Below are positions 1 to 6,807 of a DNA stretch of 9,190 nucleotides, piece by piece. Position numbers and translations under genes: made by a program. Position 1 is the stretch's first letter; each line of letters starts with the position of its first letter. The notes beneath the pieces were generated by a model that worked only from the letters and a program-made list of their open reading frames with translations, made no database searches and was not told the origin of the DNA. This DNA comes from JACPLA01 sp035291905 (GTDB lineage Bacteria; Bacteroidota; Ignavibacteria; UBA10030), in NCBI GenBank assembly GCA_035291905.1, contig DATDRF010000166.1, positions 1 to 9,190 of the forward strand, written 5' to 3'.

Positions 1-4
1 GAGA

Positions 5-463
5 ATGACATCCGTGGCCTTGGTTGCTGCCGTATTCCTCACTCCGGTTTCATTTGCATTTCAGGACTTCAAGCTTTCCAAGGGTCAAACGGTGTATGTC
101 TCGGTTTACTCGAACATTCTCACTGCACCAAGGGGAGTTCCGTTCCATTTGGATGCGACATTGATCATCCGAAATACGGATCTGGAGGATTCCCTCGTTG
201 TGGTTTCCGCCGACTTCTTTGATACGGAGGGGAAACTATTGAGAAAATACTTCGATTCCCCGATGACGCTGAAACCGTTGGAAACGAAACACGTCTACAT
301 CCCCGGGGAAAGCGAAAAGGGAGGCATGGGCGCGAATTTCATTGTACGGTGGAAATCAAGGAAACCGATAAACGTTCCCATCATCGAGTGCGTCATGAGC
401 GGGACGAGATCGAATCAGGGAATCTCGTTCGTCGTTGCCGGACAGGTTATTCAGGAAGAATGA
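5..463 (+). CDS. Exported DUF3124 family protein
   Basis: A 152-residue protein of unknown function that I recognise as DUF3124. Residues 1-19 form a short hydrophobic leader ending in SFAFQ, which fits a signal peptide, so export to the periplasm or cell surface is likely. The rest carries the family pattern in order: GQTVYVSVYSNI (about 28-39), ATLIIRNTD (51-59), DFFDTEGKLLRKYFDSP (70-86), GGMGANFIVRW (107-117), PIIECVMSG (125-133) and QGISFVVAGQVI (138-149). The fold is probably a single beta-rich domain. No catalytic residues or cysteine pairs stand out; the only Cys is in IIECV. The ATG at 5 is at the very edge of the window, so a start further upstream and any ribosome binding site cannot be judged. 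The next gene begins 53 bases on, inside a different, repeat-bounded unit, so the two are probably unrelated. Family call fairly sure; function unknown. Confidence 0.8.
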   Translation: MTSVALVAAVFLTPVSFAFQDFKLSKGQTVYVSVYSNILTAPRGVPFHLDATLIIRNTDLEDSLVVVSADFFDTEGKLLRKYFDSPMTLKPLETKHVYIPGESEKGGMGANFIVRWKSRKPINVPIIECVMSGTRSNQGISFVVAGQVIQEE

Positions 464-483
464 CAAGAAGGTTTTTGATTGAA

Positions 484-506
484 CGATTTTTGATTTATTG
501 ATTTCT
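484..506 (+). repeat. Left arm of inverted repeat framing the S23 gene
   Basis: This 23-base AT-rich arm contains TGATTTATTGATTT (491-504). Its reverse complement occurs at 871-893 with 20 of 23 positions matching, and again at 886-908. The two arms face each other across the four-helix-bundle gene. The match was found by eye. Confidence 0.75.
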
Positions 507-516
507 TGGGGGGATC

Positions 517-882
517 ATGGATGCAGCTGAGTTGAAGCGACGAACAAAGGATGTCGCTACCAAAGTGGTTCGTTTTGTGGAATCACTTCCGCGTGGAACG
601 GCGACTGATGTCATGGGGAAACAGCTCTTGCGATCTGCCACTTCCATTGCGGCAAACTACAGAGCAGTGTGTCGCTCAAGATCACGGAAGGACTTCATCA
701 ACAAGCTTGCGATAGTTGTTGAAGAGTCGGATGAGACGTTATTCTGGTTAGAAATGCTTGTCGAAACCGGGAAAGCTACGCCGGAAGAAGTTGAGGAATT
801 AAGCAAGGAAATGGAAGAACTCTTGCGAATTTTTTCTGCATCCCGAAGGACCGCCGCCCAAGCCAACGTCACAAATCAATAA
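517..882 (+). CDS. Four helix bundle protein (S23 / 23S rRNA IVS protein family)
   Basis: A 121-residue, probably all-helical cytosolic protein of the four-helix-bundle S23 family, the one encoded in intervening sequences of some 23S rRNA genes and related to the Avd protein of diversity-generating retroelements. Family hallmarks are visible: GKQLLRSATSIAANYRA (34-50), then DFINKLAIVVEESDETLFWLEMLVE (59-83), then an acidic helix EEVEELSKEMEELLRIF (90-106). The length is typical. The ATG at 517 follows a purine-rich GGGGGGA at about 508-514, a short-spaced ribosome binding site. The stop codon TAA (880-882) lies inside the first unit of the downstream tandem repeat, so gene and repeat are one unit. 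It sits between two protein genes and not in rRNA, and no reverse transcriptase or template repeat is near. Molecular role unknown; such proteins are basic, and nucleic-acid binding is a common suggestion. Confidence 0.88.
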   Translation: MDAAELKRRTKDVATKVVRFVESLPRGTATDVMGKQLLRSATSIAANYRAVCRSRSRKDFINKLAIVVEESDETLFWLEMLVETGKATPEEVEELSKEMEELLRIFSASRRTAAQANVTNQ

Positions 883-908
883 ATCACAAATCAATAAATC
901 ACAAATAC
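871..908 (+). repeat. 15-bp tandem repeat (2.4 copies), right arm of the inverted repeat
   Basis: The unit ACAAATCAATAAATC occurs at 871-885 and again, identical, at 886-900, followed by the partial copy ACAAAT at 901-906. It contains the reverse complement of the left arm at 484-506. The tract overlaps the S23 stop codon and ends 9 bases before the ileS start. Confidence 0.85.
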
Positions 909-914
909 TCTCCC

Positions 915-3900
915 TTGTTCAAACAACTCACCGATAAGATCAACTATCACGATATGGAACAGGTTCTCCTGAAGTTTTGGGAGGAGAACAGGATCTTTGA
1001 AAAGAGCGTCTCTCTCCGAGCGGGAAAGCCTCAGTTCACCTTTTTCGAGGGGCCGCCCACGGCCAACGGCCGCCCCGGAATCCATCATGTCATGGCAAGA
1101 ACGCTCAAGGACCTGATCTGCCGTTACAAGACCATGCAGGGATTTCAGGTGCCGCGCAAAGCGGGTTGGGATACTCACGGCCTCCCGGTGGAGATCGAAG
1201 TTGAAAAGATGCTGGGGATCAAGCACAAGGACGAGATTGTCGGTTACGGAGTCGCCCGGTTCAACGAAGAGTGCAGAAAATCGGTCTGGAAGTACAAAAC
1301 AGAATGGGAGGAGATGACGAGGTTGATGGGCTACTGGGTGGACCTCGCTCATCCGTATGTTACGTTTGAAAACAACTACATCGAATCGATCTGGTGGGCG
1401 CTGAAACAGTACTTCGACAAGAAGATGATCTATCGGGGATACAAGATCCAACCGTACTGTCCCCGATGCGAGACCCCGCTTTCCTCCCACGAAGTGTCGC
1501 TTGGATACAAGGATGTCAAAGACCCGTCGATCTATATCAAGCTGAAGGTCAAAGGGGAGGAGAATACCTTCTTCCTCGTCTGGACGACAACGCCATGGAC
1601 GCTCATCTCGAACGTTGCACTGGCCGTCCATCCAAAGGTTGACTATGTCAAGGCGGAATTCAAGGGAGAGAATCTGATTCTTGCCGAAGCAAGACTCTCC
1701 GTGTTGGGTGAGGGGTACAATGTGGTTTCGAAATTCAAGGGGAAAGAACTTGTCGGGAAGGAATACGAGAGGATCTTCTCCTACCACCCGGTGAAGGAAA
1801 AGGGATGGTACGTCGTGGGGACCGATTTCGTGACGACGGAGGACGGCTCGGGTATTGTCCATATGGCTCCGGCATACGGCGAGGACGATTACCAGGCAGG
1901 ACGAAAGTTTGGGCTTCCAACGATTCACCCCGTCAACAAATCGGGAGAGTTTGGGTCCGAAGTCACCGACTTTGCCGGGAAGTTCGTGAAGGACGCCGAC
2001 GCGGATATCATTACGAACCTGCGACAGCGGGGAATTCTCTTCAAGAAAGAACAGTACCTGCACAGCTATCCGCACTGCTGGCGCTGTACATCGCCCCTAC
2101 TTTATTATGCCAGGGAGTCCTGGTATATCAAGACCACCGACTACGCCCAGAGAATGATAGAGTTGAACAAGACCATCAACTGGATTCCCCGGGAGGTGGG
2201 TGAGAGGCGTTTCGGCAACTGGCTTGAGGAGAACAAGGACTGGGCGCTCTCGAGGGACAGATTCTGGGGAACGCCGCTTCCAATCTGGATTTGCGAAAAA
2301 TGCGGGCACCAGCGCTGTGTCGGAAGCATCGAGGAGCTGAAACGGGGAAAGAATGTTCCGGATCCGCTCGATCTCCACAAACCATTTGTCGACGATGTAA
2401 CGTTCGTTTGTGACTCGTGCAAAGGGAGCATGAAACGGACACCTGAGCTTATTGACGTATGGTTTGATTCCGGGTCCATGCCCTTCGCCCAGTGGCACTA
2501 TCCGTTCGAAAACAAGGAGGTCTTCGAACGGTCCTATCCCGCCGATTACATCTCGGAGGGAATAGACCAGACAAGAGGGTGGTTCTACACTCTCCATTCC
2601 ATCGGGACGTTCCTCTTTGACAAGCCGGCATACAAGAATGTGCTGGTCAATGAGCATATCCTGGACAAGCAGGGACAGAAGATGTCCAAGTCCAAGAAGA
2701 ACACGGTCGATCCGTTCACGCTCATCCGCAAATACGGAGCGGATGCGACCCGGTGGTATCTCATTGCGAACAGCCCTGTTTGGCGTTCGACCCTCTTCGA
2801 TGAAGAAGGTGTGGCGGATGTTCAGCGCCGATTCTTCAGTACGCTGGTCAACACGTACTCGTTCTTTACGCTCTATGCAAACGTCGACAAGTTCGAATTC
2901 AAGGAGCCCATCATTGACGTCAAAGAGCGCCCGGAAATCGACCGGTGGATACTCTCTGAGATGAATTCCCTGGTGAGCCGGTATCAGGAGTCTATGGACG
3001 CATATGACGTCACCCGGGCTGCCAGGGCTGTGAGCGAGTTCACGATGGATCAGCTTTCGAACTGGTACGTTCGACGGAACCGACGCCGGTTCTGGAAGAG
3101 CGAGATGGGGAAGGACAAGACTGCCGCTTACCAGACCCTGTACGAATGCCTGGTTGTTGTCTGCAAGCTGACGGCGCCGTTTGCTCCGTTCCTGGCCGAC
3201 GAGATCTTTCGTAGTCTGAACCATGTTGCAGAACTGGAAAATGTGGAGTCCATCCATCTTTCCCGGTTCCCGGAAGTGAAGAAATCATTGACCGATCCGG
3301 CTCTGGAAGAGCGTATGGAGCGCGCTATCAAGATTGTAAGCCTTGTGCGGGCCATGCGCATGAAAGCGAATTTGAAGGTCCGGCAGCCGTTGATGAAAAT
3401 CATCATTCCCGTTTCCGGCGAGAAGGAAAAAAATCTGATTTCTCAGGTGCAGGACGTGATCCTCGAGGAAATCAATGTCAAATCCATCGAGTATGTCACC
3501 GAGGATTCCGGCATTGTCAAGCGGAAGGCAAAACCGAACTTCAAGACGCTTGGGCCGAAATTCGGGAAAACCGTACAGGTTGTTGCAACGAAGATACGGT
3601 CGATGACGGGCTCTGAGGTCAATCGGCTCCTTGCGGACGGTTCATTGACTTTCAAGCTTGATGGGTCCGAGTTCGTTGTGGCGACTGACGATGTGGAGAT
3701 TCTCCATGAGGATGTCAAGGGGTGGCTCGTTGAATCCGAGGGGCCCGTCACTGTGGCGCTTGACACGGAATTGAATCAGGATCTTGTCGATGAGGGATTC
3801 GCAAGAGAATTTGTGAACCGGGTGCAGAACCGCAGAAAAGACTCCGGGCTCGAAGTTACAGACCGAATCCGACTCTACGTCCGTTGTTCCGAAACGCTTG

Positions 3901-4055
3901 CGCGGGCGCTGGAAAAGCAAGCCTCATATGTGAAGCAGGAAACCCTGGCAGTGGAGTTCCGTATTGTGACCAAAGCCGATCATGTTTCAGTTGATTTGGT
4001 TCAGGACGATGTGAACGGAGAATCTGCCGAACTCGGTTTGGAAAAAGCGAATTAA
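915..4055 (+). CDS. ileS: Isoleucyl-tRNA synthetase, eukaryote-like type with GIHH signature
   Basis: Cytosolic class I synthetase (1046 residues) that charges tRNA-Ile with isoleucine using ATP and hydrolyses mischarged Val. Catalytic motifs: PPTANGRPGIHH, in which the usual HIGH box reads G55-I-H-H58, and KMSKS at 589-593. The CP1 editing domain shows WTTTPWTL (from W223) and GSGIVHMAPAYGEDD (311-325). SRDRFWGTPLPIW and GIDQTRGWFY are also family signatures. Cysteine pairs C182/C185, C460/C463 and C499/C502 suggest zinc sites. The anticodon-binding region starts near 676 (DRWILSEMNSL) and includes NWYVRRNRRRFW; the tail with KAKPNFKTLGPKFGK matches the C-terminal extension of eukaryote-like IleRS. 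The start chosen is TTG at 915 because MFKQLTDKINYHDMEQ matches how family members begin; ATG 954 would cut this off. No Shine-Dalgarno is visible before 915, where the S23 repeat abuts. No T-box is present. Confidence 0.96.
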   Translation: MFKQLTDKINYHDMEQVLLKFWEENRIFEKSVSLRAGKPQFTFFEGPPTANGRPGIHHVMARTLKDLICRYKTMQGFQVPRKAGWDTHGLPVEIEVEKMLGIKHKDEIVGYGVARFNEECRKSVWKYKTEWEEMTRLMGYWVDLAHPYVTFENNYIESIWWALKQYFDKKMIYRGYKIQPYCPRCETPLSSHEVSLGYKDVKDPSIYIKLKVKGEENTFFLVWTTTPWTLISNVALAVHPKVDYVKAEFKGENLILAEARLSVLGEGYNVVSKFKGKELVGKEYERIFSYHPVKEKGWYVVGTDFVTTEDGSGIVHMAPAYGEDDYQAGRKFGLPTIHPVNKSGEFGSEVTDFAGKFVKDADADIITNLRQRGILFKKEQYLHSYPHCWRCTSPLLYYARESWYIKTTDYAQRMIELNKTINWIPREVGERRFGNWLEENKDWALSRDRFWGTPLPIWICEKCGHQRCVGSIEELKRGKNVPDPLDLHKPFVDDVTFVCDSCKGSMKRTPELIDVWFDSGSMPFAQWHYPFENKEVFERSYPADYISEGIDQTRGWFYTLHSIGTFLFDKPAYKNVLVNEHILDKQGQKMSKSKKNTVDPFTLIRKYGADATRWYLIANSPVWRSTLFDEEGVADVQRRFFSTLVNTYSFFTLYANVDKFEFKEPIIDVKERPEIDRWILSEMNSLVSRYQESMDAYDVTRAARAVSEFTMDQLSNWYVRRNRRRFWKSEMGKDKTAAYQTLYECLVVVCKLTAPFAPFLADEIFRSLNHVAELENVESIHLSRFPEVKKSLTDPALEERMERAIKIVSLVRAMRMKANLKVRQPLMKIIIPVSGEKEKNLISQVQDVILEEINVKSIEYVTEDSGIVKRKAKPNFKTLGPKFGKTVQVVATKIRSMTGSEVNRLLADGSLTFKLDGSEFVVATDDVEILHEDVKGWLVESEGPVTVALDTELNQDLVDEGFAREFVNRVQNRRKDSGLEVTDRIRLYVRCSETLARALEKQASYVKQETLAVEFRIVTKADHVSVDLVQDDVNGESAELGLEKAN

Positions 4056-4116
4056 TTTCGTAGTTTCTGCGGGAATTTTTTGGCATATTGATGGATGGTC
4101 GGTTTTTTTTGGGTTT

Positions 4117-4122
4117 AAGGAG
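4117..4122 (+). promoter_or_regulatory. Ribosome binding site of the dksA-like gene
   Basis: AAGGAG stands 6 bases before the ATG at 4129. It is the clearest Shine-Dalgarno in the housekeeping block and fixes this start. The 73-base gap after ileS has no obvious terminator hairpin, so co-transcription with ileS is possible. Confidence 0.75.
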
Positions 4123-4128
4123 AAACGA

Positions 4129-4626
4129 ATGGCGAAAAAAGTCGTAAGAAAACAGAAGAAGGTTGTCGCGAAGGCCAAGAGGCCGGCGGCGGGCAGAGTG
4201 AAACCGGTTGCGGTGAAGGCAAAGGCTGCGCCCGAAAAGGCGCCGGTTCGGGGAAAAGGGTACAGCAAGGCAGATCTCGAGCATTTCCGCACCATCATCA
4301 TGGAGAAGAGGAAAGAGATACTTGAGGAGCTTGAAACGCTGAAATCCAATATGATGGATTCCACCACGGGTGAGTACACATCCGAGAATTCGGCCTATTC
4401 CCTGCACATGGAACAGGGGACAGACACCATGGAACGGGAGAAGACATTCCTGTTTGCTTCGAGGGAAGGAAAATTCCTGAATCATCTGGACGATGCGCTC
4501 AAGAGGATTGAAAAAGGGGATTACGGTTTCTGCAATGATTGCGGAAGACTGATAGAAAAAGAGCGCCTTGAAGCTGTCCCCCATGCTCAATTGTGTGTCG
4601 AGTGCAAACTGAAGAGAGGAAAGTAA
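4129..4626 (+). CDS. DksA/TraR-family C4 zinc-finger regulator with Lys-rich N-terminus
   Basis: A 165-residue protein of the DksA/TraR family, which binds RNA polymerase through the secondary channel and, in the best known members, tunes promoters with ppGpp. The C-terminal zinc finger is complete: C135-x2-C138 and C156-x2-C159 in FCNDCGRLIEKERLEAVP...LCVECK. Before it come two helices forming the coiled coil (about 48-75 and 95-130, with GTDTMEREKTFLFA and ALKRIEKGDYGFC). The DxxDxA acidic tip of E. coli DksA is not present; the loop reads ENSAYSLHMEQGTD. Residues 1-44 are a basic, Lys/Ala/Val-rich, low-complexity tail resembling histone H1 tails. The gene lies between ileS and lspA, an arrangement I associate with Bacteroidota/Chlorobiota. 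It could be called dksA or traR-like; without the tip motif I leave the symbol blank. Confidence 0.88.
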   Translation: MAKKVVRKQKKVVAKAKRPAAGRVKPVAVKAKAAPEKAPVRGKGYSKADLEHFRTIIMEKRKEILEELETLKSNMMDSTTGEYTSENSAYSLHMEQGTDTMEREKTFLFASREGKFLNHLDDALKRIEKGDYGFCNDCGRLIEKERLEAVPHAQLCVECKLKRGK

Positions 4627-4652
4627 CCGGTCGATTCGCCGGAGCGATCGGT

Positions 4653-5318
4653 TTGCAAACCATGCGCATTCTCTACGTCACCGGGGCGATTGTTGTCTTT
4701 GACCAGGTAGCAAAACTCCTTGTCAAAGGTTTCTCTATTTCGTTTCTGGATTTCTACCACCCCGGCGTTCCGCTTGGAAGCAGCACGGCGGTGTTCGGCG
4801 ATTTTGTGCGGTTGACGTTCATCGAAAATCCGGGGATGGCCTTCGGGATCGACCTCGGGGGAAAACTCTTTCTCACCATCTTCTCCCTCTTTGCGAGTGT
4901 GGGCATCCTCGTCTATTTGTTCCGGATCAAAGATGAGCCGTTTGTCATCCGCCTTTCTCTTTCGATGATCCTTGGGGGCGCCATCGGCAACCTGATCGAT
5001 CGGGTCTTCTACGGCGTAATCTTCGGCGAGGCACCTCTGTTCTACGGGAAGGTCGTGGACTTTGTCGACATCGACTTCTTCAACATAGATTTTCTTGGTT
5101 TCCATATCACACGTTGGCCGGTTTTCAACGTCGCCGACGCTGCCGTTTCGCTGGGTGTTATCATTCTCCTGGTCTTTCATCGGAAATTCTCAAGAGAGGA
5201 AGAGCCCGCCGTCTCTCTGATTGGATCTCCAACGGCCATGGGTGAGTCCGGCGGAATCAGCGACGGACCAGGCAAGATCGATGCCGGTACGAACCAGTCC
5301 TCCCAAGCGCAATCCTGA
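4653..5318 (+). CDS. lspA: Lipoprotein signal peptidase (signal peptidase II)
   Basis: Inner-membrane aspartyl protease that removes the signal peptide from prolipoproteins after the lipobox Cys has been lipidated. Counting from the ATG at 4662 (218 residues), family motifs are ENPGMAFG (55-62), GGAIGNLIDR with catalytic D113, VVDFVD (131-136) and WPVFNVADAAVSLG with catalytic D159. Four hydrophobic segments fit the family topology: about 3-20, 68-88, 95-112 and 155-173. The polar Ser/Gly-rich tail after about 178 overlaps the next gene. Start choice is open. ATG 4662 has no well-spaced ribosome site, while TTG 4653 has GGAG at 4641-4644 with 8-base spacing and adds three residues, so I give 4653. 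The in-frame ATG at 4593 would lie inside the upstream gene and is unlikely. The gene follows the dksA-like gene by 26 bases. Confidence 0.93.
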   Translation: MQTMRILYVTGAIVVFDQVAKLLVKGFSISFLDFYHPGVPLGSSTAVFGDFVRLTFIENPGMAFGIDLGGKLFLTIFSLFASVGILVYLFRIKDEPFVIRLSLSMILGGAIGNLIDRVFYGVIFGEAPLFYGKVVDFVDIDFFNIDFLGFHITRWPVFNVADAAVSLGVIILLVFHRKFSREEEPAVSLIGSPTAMGESGGISDGPGKIDAGTNQSSQAQS

Positions 5319-6303
5319 CGAGACGCCGGATTCGAATCCGGCCGGAACTCTCCGCCTCATCATTCCCGCCAAGCAGTCCAGAGTGCGTCTCGATGTGTAT
5401 CTCACTCATCAGGTGCAGAATGCCACGCGCAATAAGGTCCAGCAGGCAATCCATGATGGACTCGTTCTTGTCGACGGGAAGACCGTCAAGCCCAGCCATC
5501 TGATTTCGCCGGGTGAAGTCATCCAGGTGACTCTCCCGAACCCTCCGCCATCTGAGGCAATTGCCGAAGATATCCCCCTCGATATCGTGTATGAAGACGA
5601 GGCCCTCCTCATCGTCAACAAGCGCGCGGGAATGGTCACCCACCCCGCGTATGCCAACTATTCCGGAACCCTCGTCAATGCTCTCCTTCATCATTCCCGC
5701 TCGCTTTCCGGAATTAACTCGGCCCAGCGTCCGGGGATCGTCCATCGGCTTGACAAGGACACCAGCGGTTTGATGGTGGTGGCCAAGACCGACCAGGCAC
5801 ACCATGTACTGGCAAAGCAATTCTCGAAACGAACGATCGACAGAGAATACTGGGCGGTCATCTGGGGAGTCATGAAGAAGAAAAAGGGGACCATCGAGGC
5901 AAGCCTGGGAAGGAGCAAGAGAGATCGGAAAAAAGTTACGGTGACCGCTGAGGGGAAACACGCCGTAACGGAGTACGAGGTCCTTGAGTCCTTCGGATAT
6001 CTTTCGCTCGTGCGGCTCAGGCTCAAAACAGGACGAACGCATCAGATCAGGGTCCACCTGGCGCACATCGGGCATCCGGTCTTCGGGGATCCGACCTACG
6101 GCGGCCGCTCCGAAACATGGGGTGGTCTAACCGGAAAAAAATCCCGCCAAGCGGCGCGCTTTCTTGGGATTATCAATCGTCAGGCTCTGCACGCGAAGAC
6201 CCTCGGATTTGTCCATCCATCGACCAACAAGATTATCAGGTTCGACTCCGAGCTTCCGGCCGATATGAAGCGGCTCCTGGCCGAATTATCCGCGGGCAAG
6301 TGA
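5281..6303 (+). CDS. rluD: RluD-family 23S rRNA pseudouridine synthase
   Basis: A 340-residue pseudouridine synthase of the RluA/RluD family, which isomerises specific uridines, in RluD those of the helix 69 loop of 23S rRNA. An S4 RNA-binding domain covers about residues 34-80 (RVRLDVYL ... VLVDGKTVKPSHLISPGEVI). The catalytic domain follows with YEDEALLIVNKRAGMVTHPA (104-123), the active-site motif HRLDKDTSGL (catalytic D158) and KTGRTHQIRVHLAHIGHPVFGDPTYGG. Length and domain order are normal for RluD. I chose ATG 5281, which overlaps the lspA end by 38 bases and leaves a short Pro-rich leader before S4. A TTG at 5221 in the same frame would add 20 residues with no family similarity that I recognise. 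The overlap suggests translational coupling to lspA. The exact target could be RluD- or RluC-like; the RluD name is by resemblance. Confidence 0.9.
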   Translation: MPVRTSPPKRNPDETPDSNPAGTLRLIIPAKQSRVRLDVYLTHQVQNATRNKVQQAIHDGLVLVDGKTVKPSHLISPGEVIQVTLPNPPPSEAIAEDIPLDIVYEDEALLIVNKRAGMVTHPAYANYSGTLVNALLHHSRSLSGINSAQRPGIVHRLDKDTSGLMVVAKTDQAHHVLAKQFSKRTIDREYWAVIWGVMKKKKGTIEASLGRSKRDRKKVTVTAEGKHAVTEYEVLESFGYLSLVRLRLKTGRTHQIRVHLAHIGHPVFGDPTYGGRSETWGGLTGKKSRQAARFLGIINRQALHAKTLGFVHPSTNKIIRFDSELPADMKRLLAELSAGK

Positions 6304-6307
6304 AACC

Positions 6308-6343
6308 TTCCGGATTCTCCCGTTGTTCTTGGAGAACCCGGAA
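6308..6343 (+). terminator. Hairpin after rluD, probable transcript end
   Basis: Arms TTCCGGATTCTCC (6308-6320) and GGAGAACCCGGAA (6331-6343) pair at 12 of 13 positions around a 10-base loop, starting 5 bases after the rluD stop. This strong stem is well placed to end the operon or protect its 3' end. There is no T-run behind it, so it is not a classical intrinsic terminator. Confidence 0.5.
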
Positions 6344-6356
6344 CCAGGACGGAGGT

Positions 6357-6515
6357 CAGAAGGGCCTTGTAGGTCGGAATGATATTCCGACTTGGCCCAG
6401 AGGTTGACTCAGAAGGGCCTTGTAGGTCGGAATGATATTCCGACTTGGCCCAGAGGTTGACCCAGAAGGGCCTTGTAGGTCGGAATGATATTCCGACTTG
6501 GCCCAGAGCTTGACC
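6357..6515 (+). repeat. 53-bp tandem repeat, three near-identical copies, each with a nested palindrome
   Basis: Copies lie at 6357-6409, 6410-6462 and 6463-6515. Copies 1 and 2 differ only at their last base; copy 3 has one further change (GAGGTTGA to GAGCTTGA). Each copy contains a perfect hairpin GTCGGAAT-GAT-ATTCCGAC (6373-6391, 6426-6444, 6479-6497), wrapped by an outer GGGCC/GGCCC pair. The period of 53 is not a multiple of 3, and the open frames crossing it on the minus strand only repeat the same peptide in shifted frames, so the tract is non-coding. A degraded fourth start (GGGCATTTGTAG, 6520-6531) follows. There are no unique spacers, so this is not CRISPR. Confidence 0.93.
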
Positions 6516-6807
6516 GAGGCGGGCATTTGTAGAGCCCCCCAATCGGGCGGGGGAGGCGATCTCATCCCCCAGACCCATCTCTCCAGTCTATACAGGAAAG
6601 AGAAGGGGAGGTAGAGTTCGCGAAGGCCGGTTTCATTCTCCCCCTTTCGTAAAGGGAGACGCAAGGTCTACGACCCTATCGGGTCGAAGACCCGTAGGGG
6701 GGATTTGATTTACGGCAGAAGAGTCTTTCAGGGGGTCTTCTTGGAGGTCACCACAATCCCTCTTGCCCCCTTTTCAAAAGGAGGCTTAGTTTGAGCATGA
6801 GAACCAA
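6516..6807. other. Gene-free stretch with several unrelated hairpins before msrA
   Basis: I see no supported gene here. The stretch holds a decayed repeat unit with a CCCCCC...GGGGG palindrome (about 6530-6555), a hairpin TCTCCCCCTTT-CGT-AAAGGGAGA (about 6637-6660), a pair of overlapping alternative hairpins (6668-6697), and a near-perfect palindrome at 6765-6785 (arms GCCCCCTTTT and AAAAGGAGGC with one mismatch). No convincing promoter for msrA was found by eye. Confidence 0.55.
6668..6697 (+). repeat. Overlapping alternative hairpins
   Basis: CGACCC (6671-6676) can pair with GGGTCG (6681-6686), while GGGTC (6681-6685) can instead pair with GACCC (6689-6693). An outer CTACG/CGTAG pair (6668-6672, 6693-6697) closes the whole. 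The two inner stems share bases and exclude each other. Confidence 0.5.

Noticed and set aside
517..882. Avd component of a diversity-generating retroelement
   Set aside because: No reverse transcriptase, template repeat or variable repeat is seen in the window; the S23 label fits better.
464..914. T-box or other leader riboswitch for ileS
   Set aside because: The region is filled by the S23 gene and AT-rich repeats; no T-box sequence or specifier stem is visible.
891..3257. Two long minus-strand open frames (891-2075 and 2097-3257) opposite ileS
   Set aside because: They are antisense shadows of a clear IleRS gene, with no recognisable motifs or ribosome sites.
4593..4652. Upstream ATG for lspA inside the dksA-like gene
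   Set aside because: It adds a charged stretch not typical of LspA and overlaps the zinc-finger coding region; starts at 4653 or 4662 fit the family.
6357..6515. Possible CRISPR array
   Set aside because: Repeats are directly tandem with no unique spacers and no cas genes nearby.
6180..6664. Minus-strand open frames across the 53-bp repeats
   Set aside because: They translate the same repeat in shifting frames because 53 is not a multiple of 3; no start site or family supports them.
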